From the NCBI RefSeq assembly GCF_002078235.1, contig NZ_MSGP01000202.1, forward strand, positions 360-36,558: DNA of 36,199 bases. The letters are read 5' to 3'. The position numbers were made by a program, and so were the translations under genes. The notes beneath the pieces are model-generated. The model was not told where the DNA came from. It searched no databases and saw nothing but the letters and a program-made list of their open reading frames with translations. Every line of letters begins with the position of its first letter. Within the stretch, counting starts at the first letter, position 1. The DNA is from Streptomyces viridosporus (GTDB lineage Bacteria > Actinomycetota > Actinomycetes > Streptomycetales > Streptomycetaceae). This document shows, in pieces, positions 1-6,933 of the stretch.

Positions 1-963
1 ATCGGGTCGGGCAACATCGGCACCGACCTGATGATCAAGATCCTGCGGCTCTCCGACTCCCTGGAGATCGCCGCCCTGGCCGGTATCGACCCCGACTCCG
101 ACGGACTGGCCCGCGCCCGCCGGCTCAAGGTCGCCACCACCCACGAGGGCGTGGACGGCCTGGTGGAACTGGACGAGTTCGCGGACGTGTCCCTCGTCTT
201 CGACGCCACCTCCGCCGGTGCCCACCGCCGCCACGACGAGGTGCTGCGCGCGCTGGGCCGCACCGTCGTGGACCTCACCCCCGCCGCGCTCGGCCCGTAC
301 GTCGTGCCGCCGGTCAACGGCGACGCCCACCTGGACGCGCCCAACGTCAACATGGTCACCTGCGGCGGCCAGGCCACCATCCCCGTCGTGGCCGCCGTCG
401 CCGCGGTGACGCCGGTGCACTACGGGGAGATCGTCGCCTCGATCTCCTCGCGCTCGGCCGGCCCCGGCACCCGGGCCAACATCGACGAGTTCACCGAGAC
501 CACCTCCGCCGCCATCGAGCAGGTCGGCGGCGCCACCCGCGGCAAGGCCATCATCGTCCTCAACCCCGCCGAGCCCCCGCTGATCATGCGGGACACCGTG
601 CACTGCCTGGTCGGCGACTGCGACGACGCCGCGGTCACCGCCTCGGTGGAGGAGATGACCGCCCGCGTCCAGGACTACGTCCCCGGCTACCGCCTCAAGC
701 AGAAGGTGCAGTTCGAGCGCGTCGCCGCCGACGACCCGCTGCGCTCCCTGCTCCCGGCCGGCTCCCGCTCCGGCGAGGCCGCCAAGGTGTCCGTCTTCCT
801 CGAGGTGGAGGGCGCCGCCCACTACCTGCCCGCCTACGCCGGCAACCTCGACATCATGACCTCGGCCGCCCTGCGCACCGCCGAACGCATGGCCGCCCGC
901 CCCCACGCTCGGCTTCGCTCGAGCGGGGGGACCCCCATCACCCCGGAGGTGGTCTCCCGATGA
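1..963 (+). CDS. mhpF: Acetaldehyde dehydrogenase (acylating), 5' end outside window
   Basis: Converts acetaldehyde, NAD+ and CoA to acetyl-CoA, the last step of meta-cleavage pathways (MhpF/DmpF/BphJ/HsaG family), normally in a channelled complex with the aldolase encoded next. The reading frame is open from base 1 and begins inside the Rossmann motif GSGNIGTDL, so only about ten N-terminal residues are missing; the ATG at base 31 is internal. The acyl-enzyme cysteine lies in [11 protein letters not shown], codon 361-363. The stop overlaps the aldolase ATG as ATGA (960-963), indicating translational coupling. The last roughly 20 residues are unusual: [13 protein letters not shown] is encoded by a dispersed repeat (901-939) that appears to have extended the C-terminus. 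Family assignment is secure. Which upstream pathway it serves (steroid, phenylpropionate or other) cannot be told from here. Confidence 0.95.
   Translation: MGSGNIGTDLMIKILRLSDSLEIAALAGIDPDSDGLARARRLKVATTHEGVDGLVELDEFADVSLVFDATSAGAHRRHDEVLRALGRTVVDLTPAALGPYVVPPVNGDAHLDAPNVNMVTCGGQATIPVVAAVAAVTPVHYGEIVASISSRSAGPGTRANIDEFTETTSAAIEQVGGATRGKAIIVLNPAEPPLIMRDTVHCLVGDCDDAAVTASVEEMTARVQDYVPGYRLKQKVQFERVAADDPLRSLLPAGSRSGEAAKVSVFLEVEGAAHYLPAYAGNLDIMTSAALRTAERMAARPHARLRSSGGTPITPEVVSR
901..939 (+). repeat. Streptomyces-type short GC-rich dispersed repeat, translated in frame
   Basis: A 39-base block holds two nested inverted repeats: GCTCG/CGAGC around GCTTCGCT, and GGGGG-GA-CCCCC. I recall near-identical blocks as dispersed short repeats in many Streptomyces genomes, usually near gene ends. 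Here it is an exact multiple of three and is read through as [13 protein letters not shown] at the end of the acetaldehyde dehydrogenase. The internal palindromes are seen directly; the dispersed-repeat identity is from memory and has not been searched. Confidence 0.6.
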
Positions 964-1994
964 CCGCGAACAAGCAGGCGACCCACCTGTACGTCCAGGA
1001 CGTGACCCTGCGGGACGGCATGCACGCCGTCCGCCACCGCTACACCGTGGAGCAGGCCCGCACCGTCGCCGCCGCGCTGGACGCCGCCGGGGTCGCCGCG
1101 ATCGAGATCGCCCACGGCGACGGCCTGTCCGGCTCCAGCATCACCTACGGCGTCGGCGCCCACACCGACTGGGAGTGGATCGAGGCCGTCTGCGACGCCG
1201 TGACCCACGCCGTGCCCACCACCCTGCTGCTGCCCGGCATCGGCACCCTGCACGACCTGAAGCAGGCCCACGCCCTCGGCATCCGCTCGGTGCGCGTCGC
1301 CACCCACTGCACCGAGGCCGACATCTCCGCCCAGCACATCGACGCCGCCCGCGGCCTCGGCATGGACGTGGCCGGGTTCCTGATGATGTCCCACATGGCC
1401 GAGCCCGCCGAACTCGCCCGCCAGGCCAAGCTGATGGAGTCCTACGGCGCCCACGCCGTCTACGTCACCGACTCCGGCGGCCGGCTCACCATGGACGGTG
1501 TCCGCGACCGCGTCCGCGCCTACCGCGACGTCCTCGACCCCGCCACCGGACTCGGCATCCACGCCCACCACAACCTCGGCCTGGGCGTGGCCAACTCGGT
1601 CGTCGCCGTCGAGAACGGCGTCACCCGCGTCGACGCCTCCCTGGCCGGACAGGGCGCCGGCGCCGGCAACTGCCCCCTGGAGGCGTTCGTCGCGGTCGCC
1701 GACCTCATGGGCTGGGCACACGGCTGCGACCTGTTCCCGCTGATGGACGCCGCCGACGACCTCGTCCGTCCCCTGCAGGACCGCGAGGTCCGCGTCGACC
1801 GGGAGACCCTCACCCTCGGCTACGCCGGCGTCTACTCCAGCTTCCTGCGCCACGCCGAGGCCGCGGCCGCCCGCCACGGCCTGGACACCCGCGCGATCCT
1901 GGTGGAGGTCGGACGGCGCGGCATGGTCGGCGGCCAGGAGGACATGATCACCGACATCGCCCTGGACCTGGCGAAGGCCCCGGCAACCGGCTGA
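960..1994 (+). CDS. dmpG: 4-hydroxy-2-oxovalerate aldolase
   Basis: Cleaves 4-hydroxy-2-oxovalerate to pyruvate and acetaldehyde and passes the aldehyde to the preceding acylating dehydrogenase (DmpG/MhpE/HsaF family, divalent-metal TIM barrel). The 344-residue length is normal. The N-terminus carries [12 protein letters not shown] with the catalytic Arg-Asp. The metal-binding stretch [13 protein letters not shown] and the glycine-rich [18 protein letters not shown] typical of the family are intact. The start overlaps the upstream stop (ATGA). A strong hairpin begins at the stop codon, so this is the last gene of its operon. The missing upstream genes should include a 2-hydroxypenta-2,4-dienoate hydratase. 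Confidence 0.96.
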   Translation: MTANKQATHLYVQDVTLRDGMHAVRHRYTVEQARTVAAALDAAGVAAIEIAHGDGLSGSSITYGVGAHTDWEWIEAVCDAVTHAVPTTLLLPGIGTLHDLKQAHALGIRSVRVATHCTEADISAQHIDAARGLGMDVAGFLMMSHMAEPAELARQAKLMESYGAHAVYVTDSGGRLTMDGVRDRVRAYRDVLDPATGLGIHAHHNLGLGVANSVVAVENGVTRVDASLAGQGAGAGNCPLEAFVAVADLMGWAHGCDLFPLMDAADDLVRPLQDREVRVDRETLTLGYAGVYSSFLRHAEAAAARHGLDTRAILVEVGRRGMVGGQEDMITDIALDLAKAPATG

Positions 1995-2048
1995 CCCGGT
2001 GCGGGGCCGCCGTGCGGGGCCGCCGAGCGCGGTGGCCCCGCACCGGGT
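1994..2048 (+). terminator. Inverted-repeat terminator after the aldolase gene
   Basis: Perfect 15-base arms at 1994-2008 and 2034-2048 (ACCCGGTGCGGGGCC and its complement) flank a 25-base loop. The first arm starts on the last base of the aldolase stop codon. There is no T tract, as is common for actinobacterial terminators. Confidence 0.7.
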
Positions 2049-2366
2049 GGTGACGGTCGTGCCGGGAGATCCGTGGGCCGGTTCCCGCCCCGTACGAGGT
2101 CGTCCCGGGAGTCCGGCCCCGGGACGGCTCCGTCGTCGGCCTCGCGCGTCTCGCCGGGCGGTTTCCCTACGGGGGCTCTCCCTGCGATCGTGCGCCTCTG
2201 CTCCGTCTCCACGGGTACGGGAACCGTGCCGGCGCCGGGCCCCTGTCCGCCGCGCTCGCAGCGGCGTGGGGCGCACGGTCGGACCGGCCCGGCGCGGTGG
2301 AGCCGCTGCGGCGGCGTGCCCGCGCGCTCCTCCCGGTCGGCGACGAGCCGGGGCCCGTGGGAGCAC
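2049..2366. other. Non-coding gap between convergent genes
   Basis: About 320 bases lie between the aldolase terminator and the stop of the minus-strand cupin gene. Open frames cross it but show low-complexity Arg/Ala/Pro/Gly composition and no recognisable domain. I see no convincing terminator for the cupin gene and no RNA gene. Confidence 0.5.
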
Positions 2367-2888
2367 TCAGTGCCAGTCGTCGTCCCCCGGTAGCAGCACC
2401 ATGTTGTGCGCGCCGAGGACGTCCACGAGCTCGTTCAACTTCTCGTCGGACCAGGGCTCCGGAGCGCGGTCCGTCTCGCCGTGGGCCAGGAAGAACGACT
2501 CGGGTCCGGCGGGCGTGTAGAAGATCAGGAGCCGGGCCGCTTCCCGCCCCAGGTTCCTGAAGCCGTGCCGTGTGCCCTTGGGGATGTAGACGAAGTCCTC
2601 GGGGCCGGCCGTGAACCTCTCGGACCCGTTGATGAACTCGAACTCGCCGGACAGGACGTAGAAGGCCTCGTCCTCCTTCGAGTGGATGTGCGGGACGTTG
2701 CCGTGGCCGGGCTCGATGAGTCCGTCCATGAACGCGAGGGCACCGTCCGTCTCCTCCCCCGTGACCTTGACCGACATTGTCTCGTGCCCCGTGAGCCGGA
2801 CGACCCCCTCGTCCTTGCGGACGACGAAGCCGTTGGCGGACGTCCAGACCGGGTCGTCCTCGGCGGGGAGCGGTAAGCGGAAAGCCAT
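2367..2888 (-). CDS. Cupin-domain protein
   Basis: A 173-residue single-domain cupin. The conserved cupin motif 1 is visible as the metal-binding GHGNVPHIHSKEDEAFYVLSGE (shown here in part: PHIHSKEDEAFYVLSGEFEF), with two His and one Glu. Motif 2 follows as FVYIPKGTRHGFRNLG with the fourth ligand His. This arrangement resembles quercetin-2,3-dioxygenase-like or pirin-like small cupins, but the substrate cannot be inferred. The gene is monocistronic and divergent from a TetR regulator across 169 bases holding a perfect palindrome that overlaps its likely -10 box, so repression by that TetR is the simplest reading. The start ATG at 2886-2888 follows a GAAGGGA-type ribosome site. Confidence 0.85.
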   Translation of the reverse strand: MAFRLPLPAEDDPVWTSANGFVVRKDEGVVRLTGHETMSVKVTGEETDGALAFMDGLIEPGHGNVPHIHSKEDEAFYVLSGEFEFINGSERFTAGPEDFVYIPKGTRHGFRNLGREAARLLIFYTPAGPESFFLAHGETDRAPEPWSDEKLNELVDVLGAHNMVLLPGDDDWH

Positions 2889-2930
2889 GTCGCGGTCCCT
2901 TCTCGCGGCGTCGCCCGGGCGGCATGCCGC

Positions 2931-2951
2931 GACTTACGTTGAATGTAAGTC
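2931..2951. promoter_or_regulatory. Palindromic operator, probable TetR site
   Basis: A perfect inverted repeat GACTTAC-N7-GTAAGTC lies between the divergent cupin and TetR genes. It overlaps the predicted -10 element of the cupin promoter. A second imperfectly nested repeat, CATTGA...TCAATG, follows at about 2952-2974. Location and symmetry fit autoregulation plus cupin repression by the adjacent TetR protein; binding is inferred. Confidence 0.65.
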
Positions 2952-2971
2952 ATTGAACGGCGATCAATCAA
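2942..2971 (-). promoter_or_regulatory. Candidate cupin promoter
   Basis: Reading the minus strand, TTGATT (2971-2966) and TACATT (2947-2942) are separated by 18 bases, a reasonable sigma-70-type pair. The -10 hexamer lies inside the 2931-2951 palindrome. Confidence 0.4.
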
Positions 2972-3057
2972 TGGTCCCGGGGCAGGCGGTCGCCCGGTCC
3001 TCGCCTACGCTGCTGGATCACAGATCGTCGTCGCCGTCATCGCCGGGAGGAACGGAC

Positions 3058-3768
3058 GTGGCCCCGCCCGAAGCAGCCAAGCCGCCGACCCGGCGGCAGG
3101 CGGCCGCCCAGGAGACACGCCGGAAGCTGCTGCACGCGGCGCTGGAGAACTTCTCCCGGCGTCCGTACGGCGAGGTCACCGTGGGGGACATCGCCCGGAC
3201 CGCGGGTGTCGCGCACGGGCTGCTGTCCCACCACTTCAAGGGCAAGGAGAGCCTCTACGCGGAGGTCGTGCGGGAGATCGACCAACGGCTGCGGGCCGCC
3301 ACGGAGTTCGCCTCCGAAGGCCCGGTCGTCGACCGGCTGCGGCAGCACTTCACCGCGCATCTGCGCTTCCTGGCCGCACACGAGGACGTCGCGCTGAACC
3401 TCGTCCTGCGCCGTGCGCAGGTCACCGACCTGGCGTCGGCGGCCTTCGAGGCGACGCGGGAGGAAGGGGTCCGGACCATCTGCGCGGTGCTCGGCCTCGA
3501 CGCCGACGACCCCGCCCTCCTCCTGGCCATGCGGGGGTTCGGCGCCGCCTGCGACGAGATGTCCCTCCTCTGGCTGAGGAACGGCCGTCCCGTGGAGGCC
3601 GGCGCGCTGGCCGAGGCCTGGATCGCCCTGCTGGCGGGCTCCCTCCGGGCCGCCCACGCCCTCGCCCCGCGCCCCGCCCTGCGCGAGGCGCTCCGCACCC
3701 TCGGGCGGGAGGACGCCGCGTCGACGGCGGACCCGTCGCCGGAGGAGACACCGGGCAGCCGGAGCTGA
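3058..3768 (+). CDS. TetR/AcrR family transcriptional regulator
   Basis: A 236-residue regulator. The N-terminal helix-turn-helix spans roughly residues 40-65 (VTVGDIARTAGVAHGLLSHH followed by FKGKESLYAEV), the typical TetR layout, with an alpha-helical ligand domain after it. The GTG start at 3058 is chosen because GGGAGG precedes it by about 9 bases. The frame is open further upstream to 2686, but that part runs antisense through the cupin gene and the palindromic operator and is not credible. It is transcribed divergently from the cupin gene and probably controls both. The ligand is unknown. The last 25 residues are Ser/Pro/Glu-rich and likely disordered. Confidence 0.88.
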   Translation: MAPPEAAKPPTRRQAAAQETRRKLLHAALENFSRRPYGEVTVGDIARTAGVAHGLLSHHFKGKESLYAEVVREIDQRLRAATEFASEGPVVDRLRQHFTAHLRFLAAHEDVALNLVLRRAQVTDLASAAFEATREEGVRTICAVLGLDADDPALLLAMRGFGAACDEMSLLWLRNGRPVEAGALAEAWIALLAGSLRAAHALAPRPALREALRTLGREDAASTADPSPEETPGSRS

Positions 3769-3878
3769 CAGCGGGCCGAGTCGGTACGGCTGGCCCGGAG
3801 CCCGCCGAGGAGCGAGTGACGAGCGGCCGGTCGCACCTCCCGGAGTCGAGGGCCGTGGGGGCCCGACGCGGTGACGAC

Positions 3879-3908
3879 GCGGCGGAGGACCGTGCGGTGT
3901 TCCGCCGC
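3879..3908. terminator. Hairpin between convergent TetR and flavin reductase genes
   Basis: GCGGCGGA at 3879-3886 pairs with TCCGCCGC at 3901-3908, and a second inner stem ACCG-TG-CGGT lies in the loop. It sits about 110 bases after the TetR stop and could end that transcript. Confidence 0.45.
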
Positions 3909-3963
3909 CGCCCCGGCCCGCACGAGGACGTCTGCCGCCGGGTGCGCGCACGGTGCGGAGCAG

Positions 3964-4005
3964 CGGGGACCGGAAACGGGGCAGTGGCCGCCGCGCCGGT
4001 CCCCG
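3964..4005 (-). terminator. Inverted repeat just after the flavin reductase stop
   Basis: Arms CGGGGACCGG (3964-3973) and CCGGTCCCCG (3996-4005) are perfectly complementary over 10 bases. The structure begins 7 bases beyond the stop of the minus-strand flavin reductase, so it is the probable end of the P450 operon. Confidence 0.5.
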
Positions 4006-4011
4006 GCCCGC

Positions 4012-5181
4012 TCAGGGCTGGAGCACGGGCTGCTCTGCTTCCGCTTCCCGGGTCAGGCGGCACAGTTCGGCGGCCAGGGCCTCGATCCGGGATCCGGAGG
4101 CCGGCGGGAGCTGGCACAGCCGGAGCATGAGTTCGCACCGTCCGTGCTCGTTCCGGATGGGGGCCACCAGGCTCGCGCCCTCGTACTGCCTCTCCGGTTC
4201 GAGGGCGACCGGCCGGAGGTCCTCCACCGCCACCCGGAGCATCGCCTGGATCTCGCGTTGTTCCGCCGGGGTGACCCCGGCCACGCCGTACTCGGTCAGG
4301 GCGGGGAAGAGCAGCCCGTCCCTCGTGTCCCCGGCGTAGGAGCCGGCCCAGCCGTGTGTGCGCGCGTGCTCCAGGCGTTCCCGGGAGATGCTCAGCAGCT
4401 CCTCGCCCGCGGTCCTCGCCCGGTCCGTCCACTGCTCGACCTCCGCCTCGGGAGCGCCGATCAGGAACACCTCGCCGAAGGGAGGCGTGAGCGGCAGCTT
4501 CGAGCCGAGGATCGTGGAGGTCGGCACGTTCGGGCCGGCGACCGTGGCCACGGCCACGGCGTGGTCGTTGACCCTGGCGTAAGCGGTCACCTCGCCGCGG
4601 GCCGCGTGCGCGAGGCGCTGCATGCCGTCGCGGATGTGCTGCACGGTCCGCACGCTCTCGGCCACGATCGCGTCGCTCGGCGCGACGAAGGACCCCGGGA
4701 CGAAGCCGCCGAACCCTCCCTGGAAGAACAGCAGCGGGGCGACCGGACGACGGATCTCCAGGCTCTCGACGAAACCGGTCACGAAGTAGTGGTCCCCTGC
4801 CGGGGTGCAGGACTCGAGGCTGCAGTCGATGCTGCACACCACGTCCGGGAGCACCGGCGACCCGTTGCCGGAAGGCGACCACTCCAGTCCCTCGAACCTC
4901 CTGTCCGCGGGCCGGGACAGCGCCCTGCAGAGGTGTTCCTGGTCGTGGGCGAGGATGCTGACGGTGAAGCGCCCCGACTTCCTGATCGCGGCGAAGCTCG
5001 AGGAGCCCCGTGCGGGCAGGAAGCCGACGAGGGGCGGGTCGAGGGACACCGAGGTGAAGGTGCCCACGATCAGCCCGACGGGATCCCCGTCCTCGTCGGT
5101 ACTGGCGACCAGGGCCACGCCCGTGGGGTGGTGCCCGAGGGCCTGCCGGAAGGCGGCGGAGTCCACCGCGCGGCCGCTCAC
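4012..5181 (-). CDS. Flavin reductase fused to an IclR-type effector domain
   Basis: Residues 1-163 form a flavin reductase domain of the HpaC/DszD type: FRQALGHHPTGVALV at the start, FTSVSLDPPLVGF around 42-54, and the family signature GDHYFVTGFVESL near 129. These reductases use NAD(P)H to supply reduced FMN or FAD to two-component monooxygenases. About 220 more residues follow (170-389) that are absent from simple reductases. Their layout, including LPLTPPFGEVFLIGAPEAEV, resembles the ligand-binding domain of IclR regulators, without a DNA-binding HTH. By analogy with the C1 reductase of Acinetobacter p-hydroxyphenylacetate hydroxylase, whose C-terminal domain senses the substrate, this may be an aromatic-gated reductase. 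The likely partner is the monooxygenase at 16205-17485. The start is GTG overlapping the thioesterase stop (GTGA). Confidence 0.82.
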   Translation of the reverse strand: MSGRAVDSAAFRQALGHHPTGVALVASTDEDGDPVGLIVGTFTSVSLDPPLVGFLPARGSSSFAAIRKSGRFTVSILAHDQEHLCRALSRPADRRFEGLEWSPSGNGSPVLPDVVCSIDCSLESCTPAGDHYFVTGFVESLEIRRPVAPLLFFQGGFGGFVPGSFVAPSDAIVAESVRTVQHIRDGMQRLAHAARGEVTAYARVNDHAVAVATVAGPNVPTSTILGSKLPLTPPFGEVFLIGAPEAEVEQWTDRARTAGEELLSISRERLEHARTHGWAGSYAGDTRDGLLFPALTEYGVAGVTPAEQREIQAMLRVAVEDLRPVALEPERQYEGASLVAPIRNEHGRCELMLRLCQLPPASGSRIEALAAELCRLTREAEAEQPVLQP

Positions 5182-5618
5182 GGGTGGCTCGCTTCGGGCT
5201 CGGAGGCCGTGGCCAGCGCGCGAATCTCCTCCGGCCAGGGCGTGGCCCGACCGCTGGAACGGTCGGTCAGCACGAAGACGGCCCGGGACGAGGCGACCAG
5301 CCGCGTGCCCACCAGCATCCGCTGCGTGAGCCCCAGCGAGCTGCGGCCGACCCGGTCCAGACGGGTCTCGGTGGTGAGCGTCGCGGGGTGGTGGACCTGA
5401 CCCTTGAAGTCCACCTCCAGCCGGGCCAGAGCGATGATCGGATCGAATCCCACCACCGGCCTCACCCGCTCGGTCAGGAACGTGTAGCGCGCGTTGGCGA
5501 GGATGTCGGTGAACGCGGTGTTGCCCATGTGGCGTTGGAAGTCGAGGTCGCTCACCCGGAGCGTGTCCTCGACGACGTGTGCGGCGGGCCCCGAGGGCCC
5601 GGTGCTCGACTGACCCAT
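5178..5618 (-). CDS. Acyl-CoA thioesterase, hotdog fold
   Basis: A 146-residue single hotdog protein of the 4-hydroxybenzoyl-CoA thioesterase/YbgC type. The opening VSDLDFQRHMGNTAFTDILA matches the family helix motif; the usual catalytic Asp in a D-x-x-G-H-x-N/V-N pattern appears as DFQRHMGN. It would hydrolyse an acyl-CoA made by the ligase or transferase of this locus, or rescue CoA from dead-end esters. It lies 11 bases after the crotonase gene, preceded by GAGGAC, and its stop overlaps the flavin reductase GTG. The substrate is not evident from sequence. Confidence 0.85.
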   Translation of the reverse strand: MGQSSTGPSGPAAHVVEDTLRVSDLDFQRHMGNTAFTDILANARYTFLTERVRPVVGFDPIIALARLEVDFKGQVHHPATLTTETRLDRVGRSSLGLTQRMLVGTRLVASSRAVFVLTDRSSGRATPWPEEIRALATASEPEASHP

Positions 5619-5629
5619 GATCGGTGTCC

Positions 5630-6403
5630 TCAGCCGGCCTGAGCGGCCTTGACGGAGGCGCCGAACTCCTTCAGCGCCTGGGCACGGTACTCACGCATCT
5701 CCTCGTTCGCCTCACGGCCCCGCACGAGACCCTCGGCCAGCGGCAGGTCCGCGACCGCGTGGAACAACCGCTTGGTGGCCTGGAGCGACATGGGCACCTG
5801 TCCCGCCAGGGCCTCGGCGATCCTCATCGCCTCGGTGAACTCCTCGCCCTCCGGGACGACCCGCGTGACCATGCCCATCCGCTCGGCCTCCTCGGCGTCG
5901 ACCAGGCGCCCGCTGGCCACCAGCTCGAAACCCGCCTTGCGGCCGAGCTGCTTGGTCAGGTTGGCCATCACCACCGCCGCGACCAGACCGTGCTTGATCT
6001 CGGGGTAGCCCATGCGCGCGTTGGCCGACGCGACGGTGATGTCGCAGGCCAGGGCCAGCCCGCAGCCGCCGCCGACGGCGTACCCGTGAACGGCCGCGAT
6101 CACCGGCTTGGAGATCTCGGGAATGGTCTTGTGCAGACCGTAGGTGAGCCCGGCGCGGTACTCGACGCGTTCGGTGTTGTCGGGCGTGAGCTCGGCGAAC
6201 TCACCGGTGTCGGCGCCCGTGCAGAAGGACGTCCCCGCCCCGCGCACGACCACCGCACGGACCTCGTCGTCCCGGTCGGCTCCCCGCAGCTCTTCGATCA
6301 GGCGCTCGTAGAGCGCGCTGTCCATGGCGTTGAGCTTGCGGGGACGGTTGAGGGTGAGCACCCGCACATGGCCCAGGCGCTCGACAAGGAGGTTTTCTTC
6401 CAT
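5630..6403 (-). CDS. Enoyl-CoA hydratase/isomerase family protein (crotonase)
   Basis: A 257-residue crotonase-fold protein acting on acyl-CoA esters. The oxyanion-hole segments are present (SFCTGADTGEF near 59-69, and HGYAVGGGCGLALACDI at 106-122). One of the two glutamates used by true hydratases (rat Glu144, in GGGCELA) is Gly115 here, while the second (Glu164 equivalent, in GYPEI) is kept as Glu135. This pattern suggests isomerase, lyase or another crotonase chemistry rather than simple hydration. The ATG at 6403 has GAGG eight bases upstream; the longer open frame reaching 7624 runs through the dioxygenase genes in the wrong frame. It is fifth-from-first in the P450 operon order, 20 bases after the PcaG-like gene. 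Confidence 0.88.
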   Translation of the reverse strand: MEENLLVERLGHVRVLTLNRPRKLNAMDSALYERLIEELRGADRDDEVRAVVVRGAGTSFCTGADTGEFAELTPDNTERVEYRAGLTYGLHKTIPEISKPVIAAVHGYAVGGGCGLALACDITVASANARMGYPEIKHGLVAAVVMANLTKQLGRKAGFELVASGRLVDAEEAERMGMVTRVVPEGEEFTEAMRIAEALAGQVPMSLQATKRLFHAVADLPLAEGLVRGREANEEMREYRAQALKEFGASVKAAQAG

Positions 6404-6423
6404 GGTTCGGCCTCGTTCGTGTT

Positions 6424-6930
6424 CTAGTCGATGGAGAAGAAGACGGACTCGCGCTCGCCCTGCAGCCTGATGTCGTACCGCAGGTGCCGCTCGACGCCGG
6501 TCGGCTGCGCGATCAGGAGGGGACGCCTGGCCTCGGGGACCTGCCGCAGGATCGCGTCGGACCGGTTGGCCTGTTCCTCGTCGGGGAAGTACACCTTCGT
6601 CACCAGCGGCCCCGCCAGACCGCGCGTGAAGAGGAAGATGCTCAGGTGCGGCGCCAGCCGGTTGCCGCCCGGCAGCGTCACCGGTTCCGGCTTCCGCACG
6701 ACGGCGCGGAACCGGCCCTCGAGGGTGCGGACACGGCATGCCTGCTCCCGGCTCCAGAGCTCGAGGAACGCGCCGTAGTCGACATGGTCCCCCCGGCCGT
6801 CGAGGACCATGCCCTCGAGCACGACGGCGGCCGGGTCGTCCTCGGCGACGGTCCGGGTGATGTCCGGCGGGGTCATGGCGAAGCCGAACAGGGGACCGCA
6901 GGTCTGCGCGGGTGTGAGAATCATGGCCAT
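6424..6930 (-). CDS. Intradiol dioxygenase alpha subunit, PcaG-like and shortened
   Basis: It resembles the non-catalytic alpha chain of protocatechuate 3,4-dioxygenase: TPAQTCGPLFGF at the start, APHLSIFLFTRGL in the middle, VTKVYFPDEEQAN and the end LRYDIRLQGERESVFF. At 168 residues it is about 30 shorter than Pseudomonas putida PcaG (about 200). Most of the loss is in the loop that normally reads VWQADANGEYQD, here compressed to FLELWSREQACRV. The alpha-chain tyrosine that lines the active site (Tyr16 in TAGPYVHIG) is Leu. It starts 3 bases after the beta gene stop, so the two are co-translated. I call it an intradiol dioxygenase subunit but would not assume protocatechuate as substrate. 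A second possible ATG lies two codons in. Confidence 0.85.
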   Translation of the reverse strand: MAMILTPAQTCGPLFGFAMTPPDITRTVAEDDPAAVVLEGMVLDGRGDHVDYGAFLELWSREQACRVRTLEGRFRAVVRKPEPVTLPGGNRLAPHLSIFLFTRGLAGPLVTKVYFPDEEQANRSDAILRQVPEARRPLLIAQPTGVERHLRYDIRLQGERESVFFSID

Positions 6931-6933
6931 CCC

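Noticed and set aside
834-2366. Long minus-strand open frame (510 codons) opposite the acetaldehyde dehydrogenase and aldolase genes
   Set aside because: Composition is low-complexity Arg/Gly/Ala/Val with no domain, and it is fully antisense to two well-identified genes; a GC-bias shadow.
2686-3057. Upstream in-frame extension of the TetR gene
   Set aside because: It is antisense to the cupin coding region and crosses the palindromic operator; a GTG with a good ribosome site at 3058 fits the TetR N-terminus.
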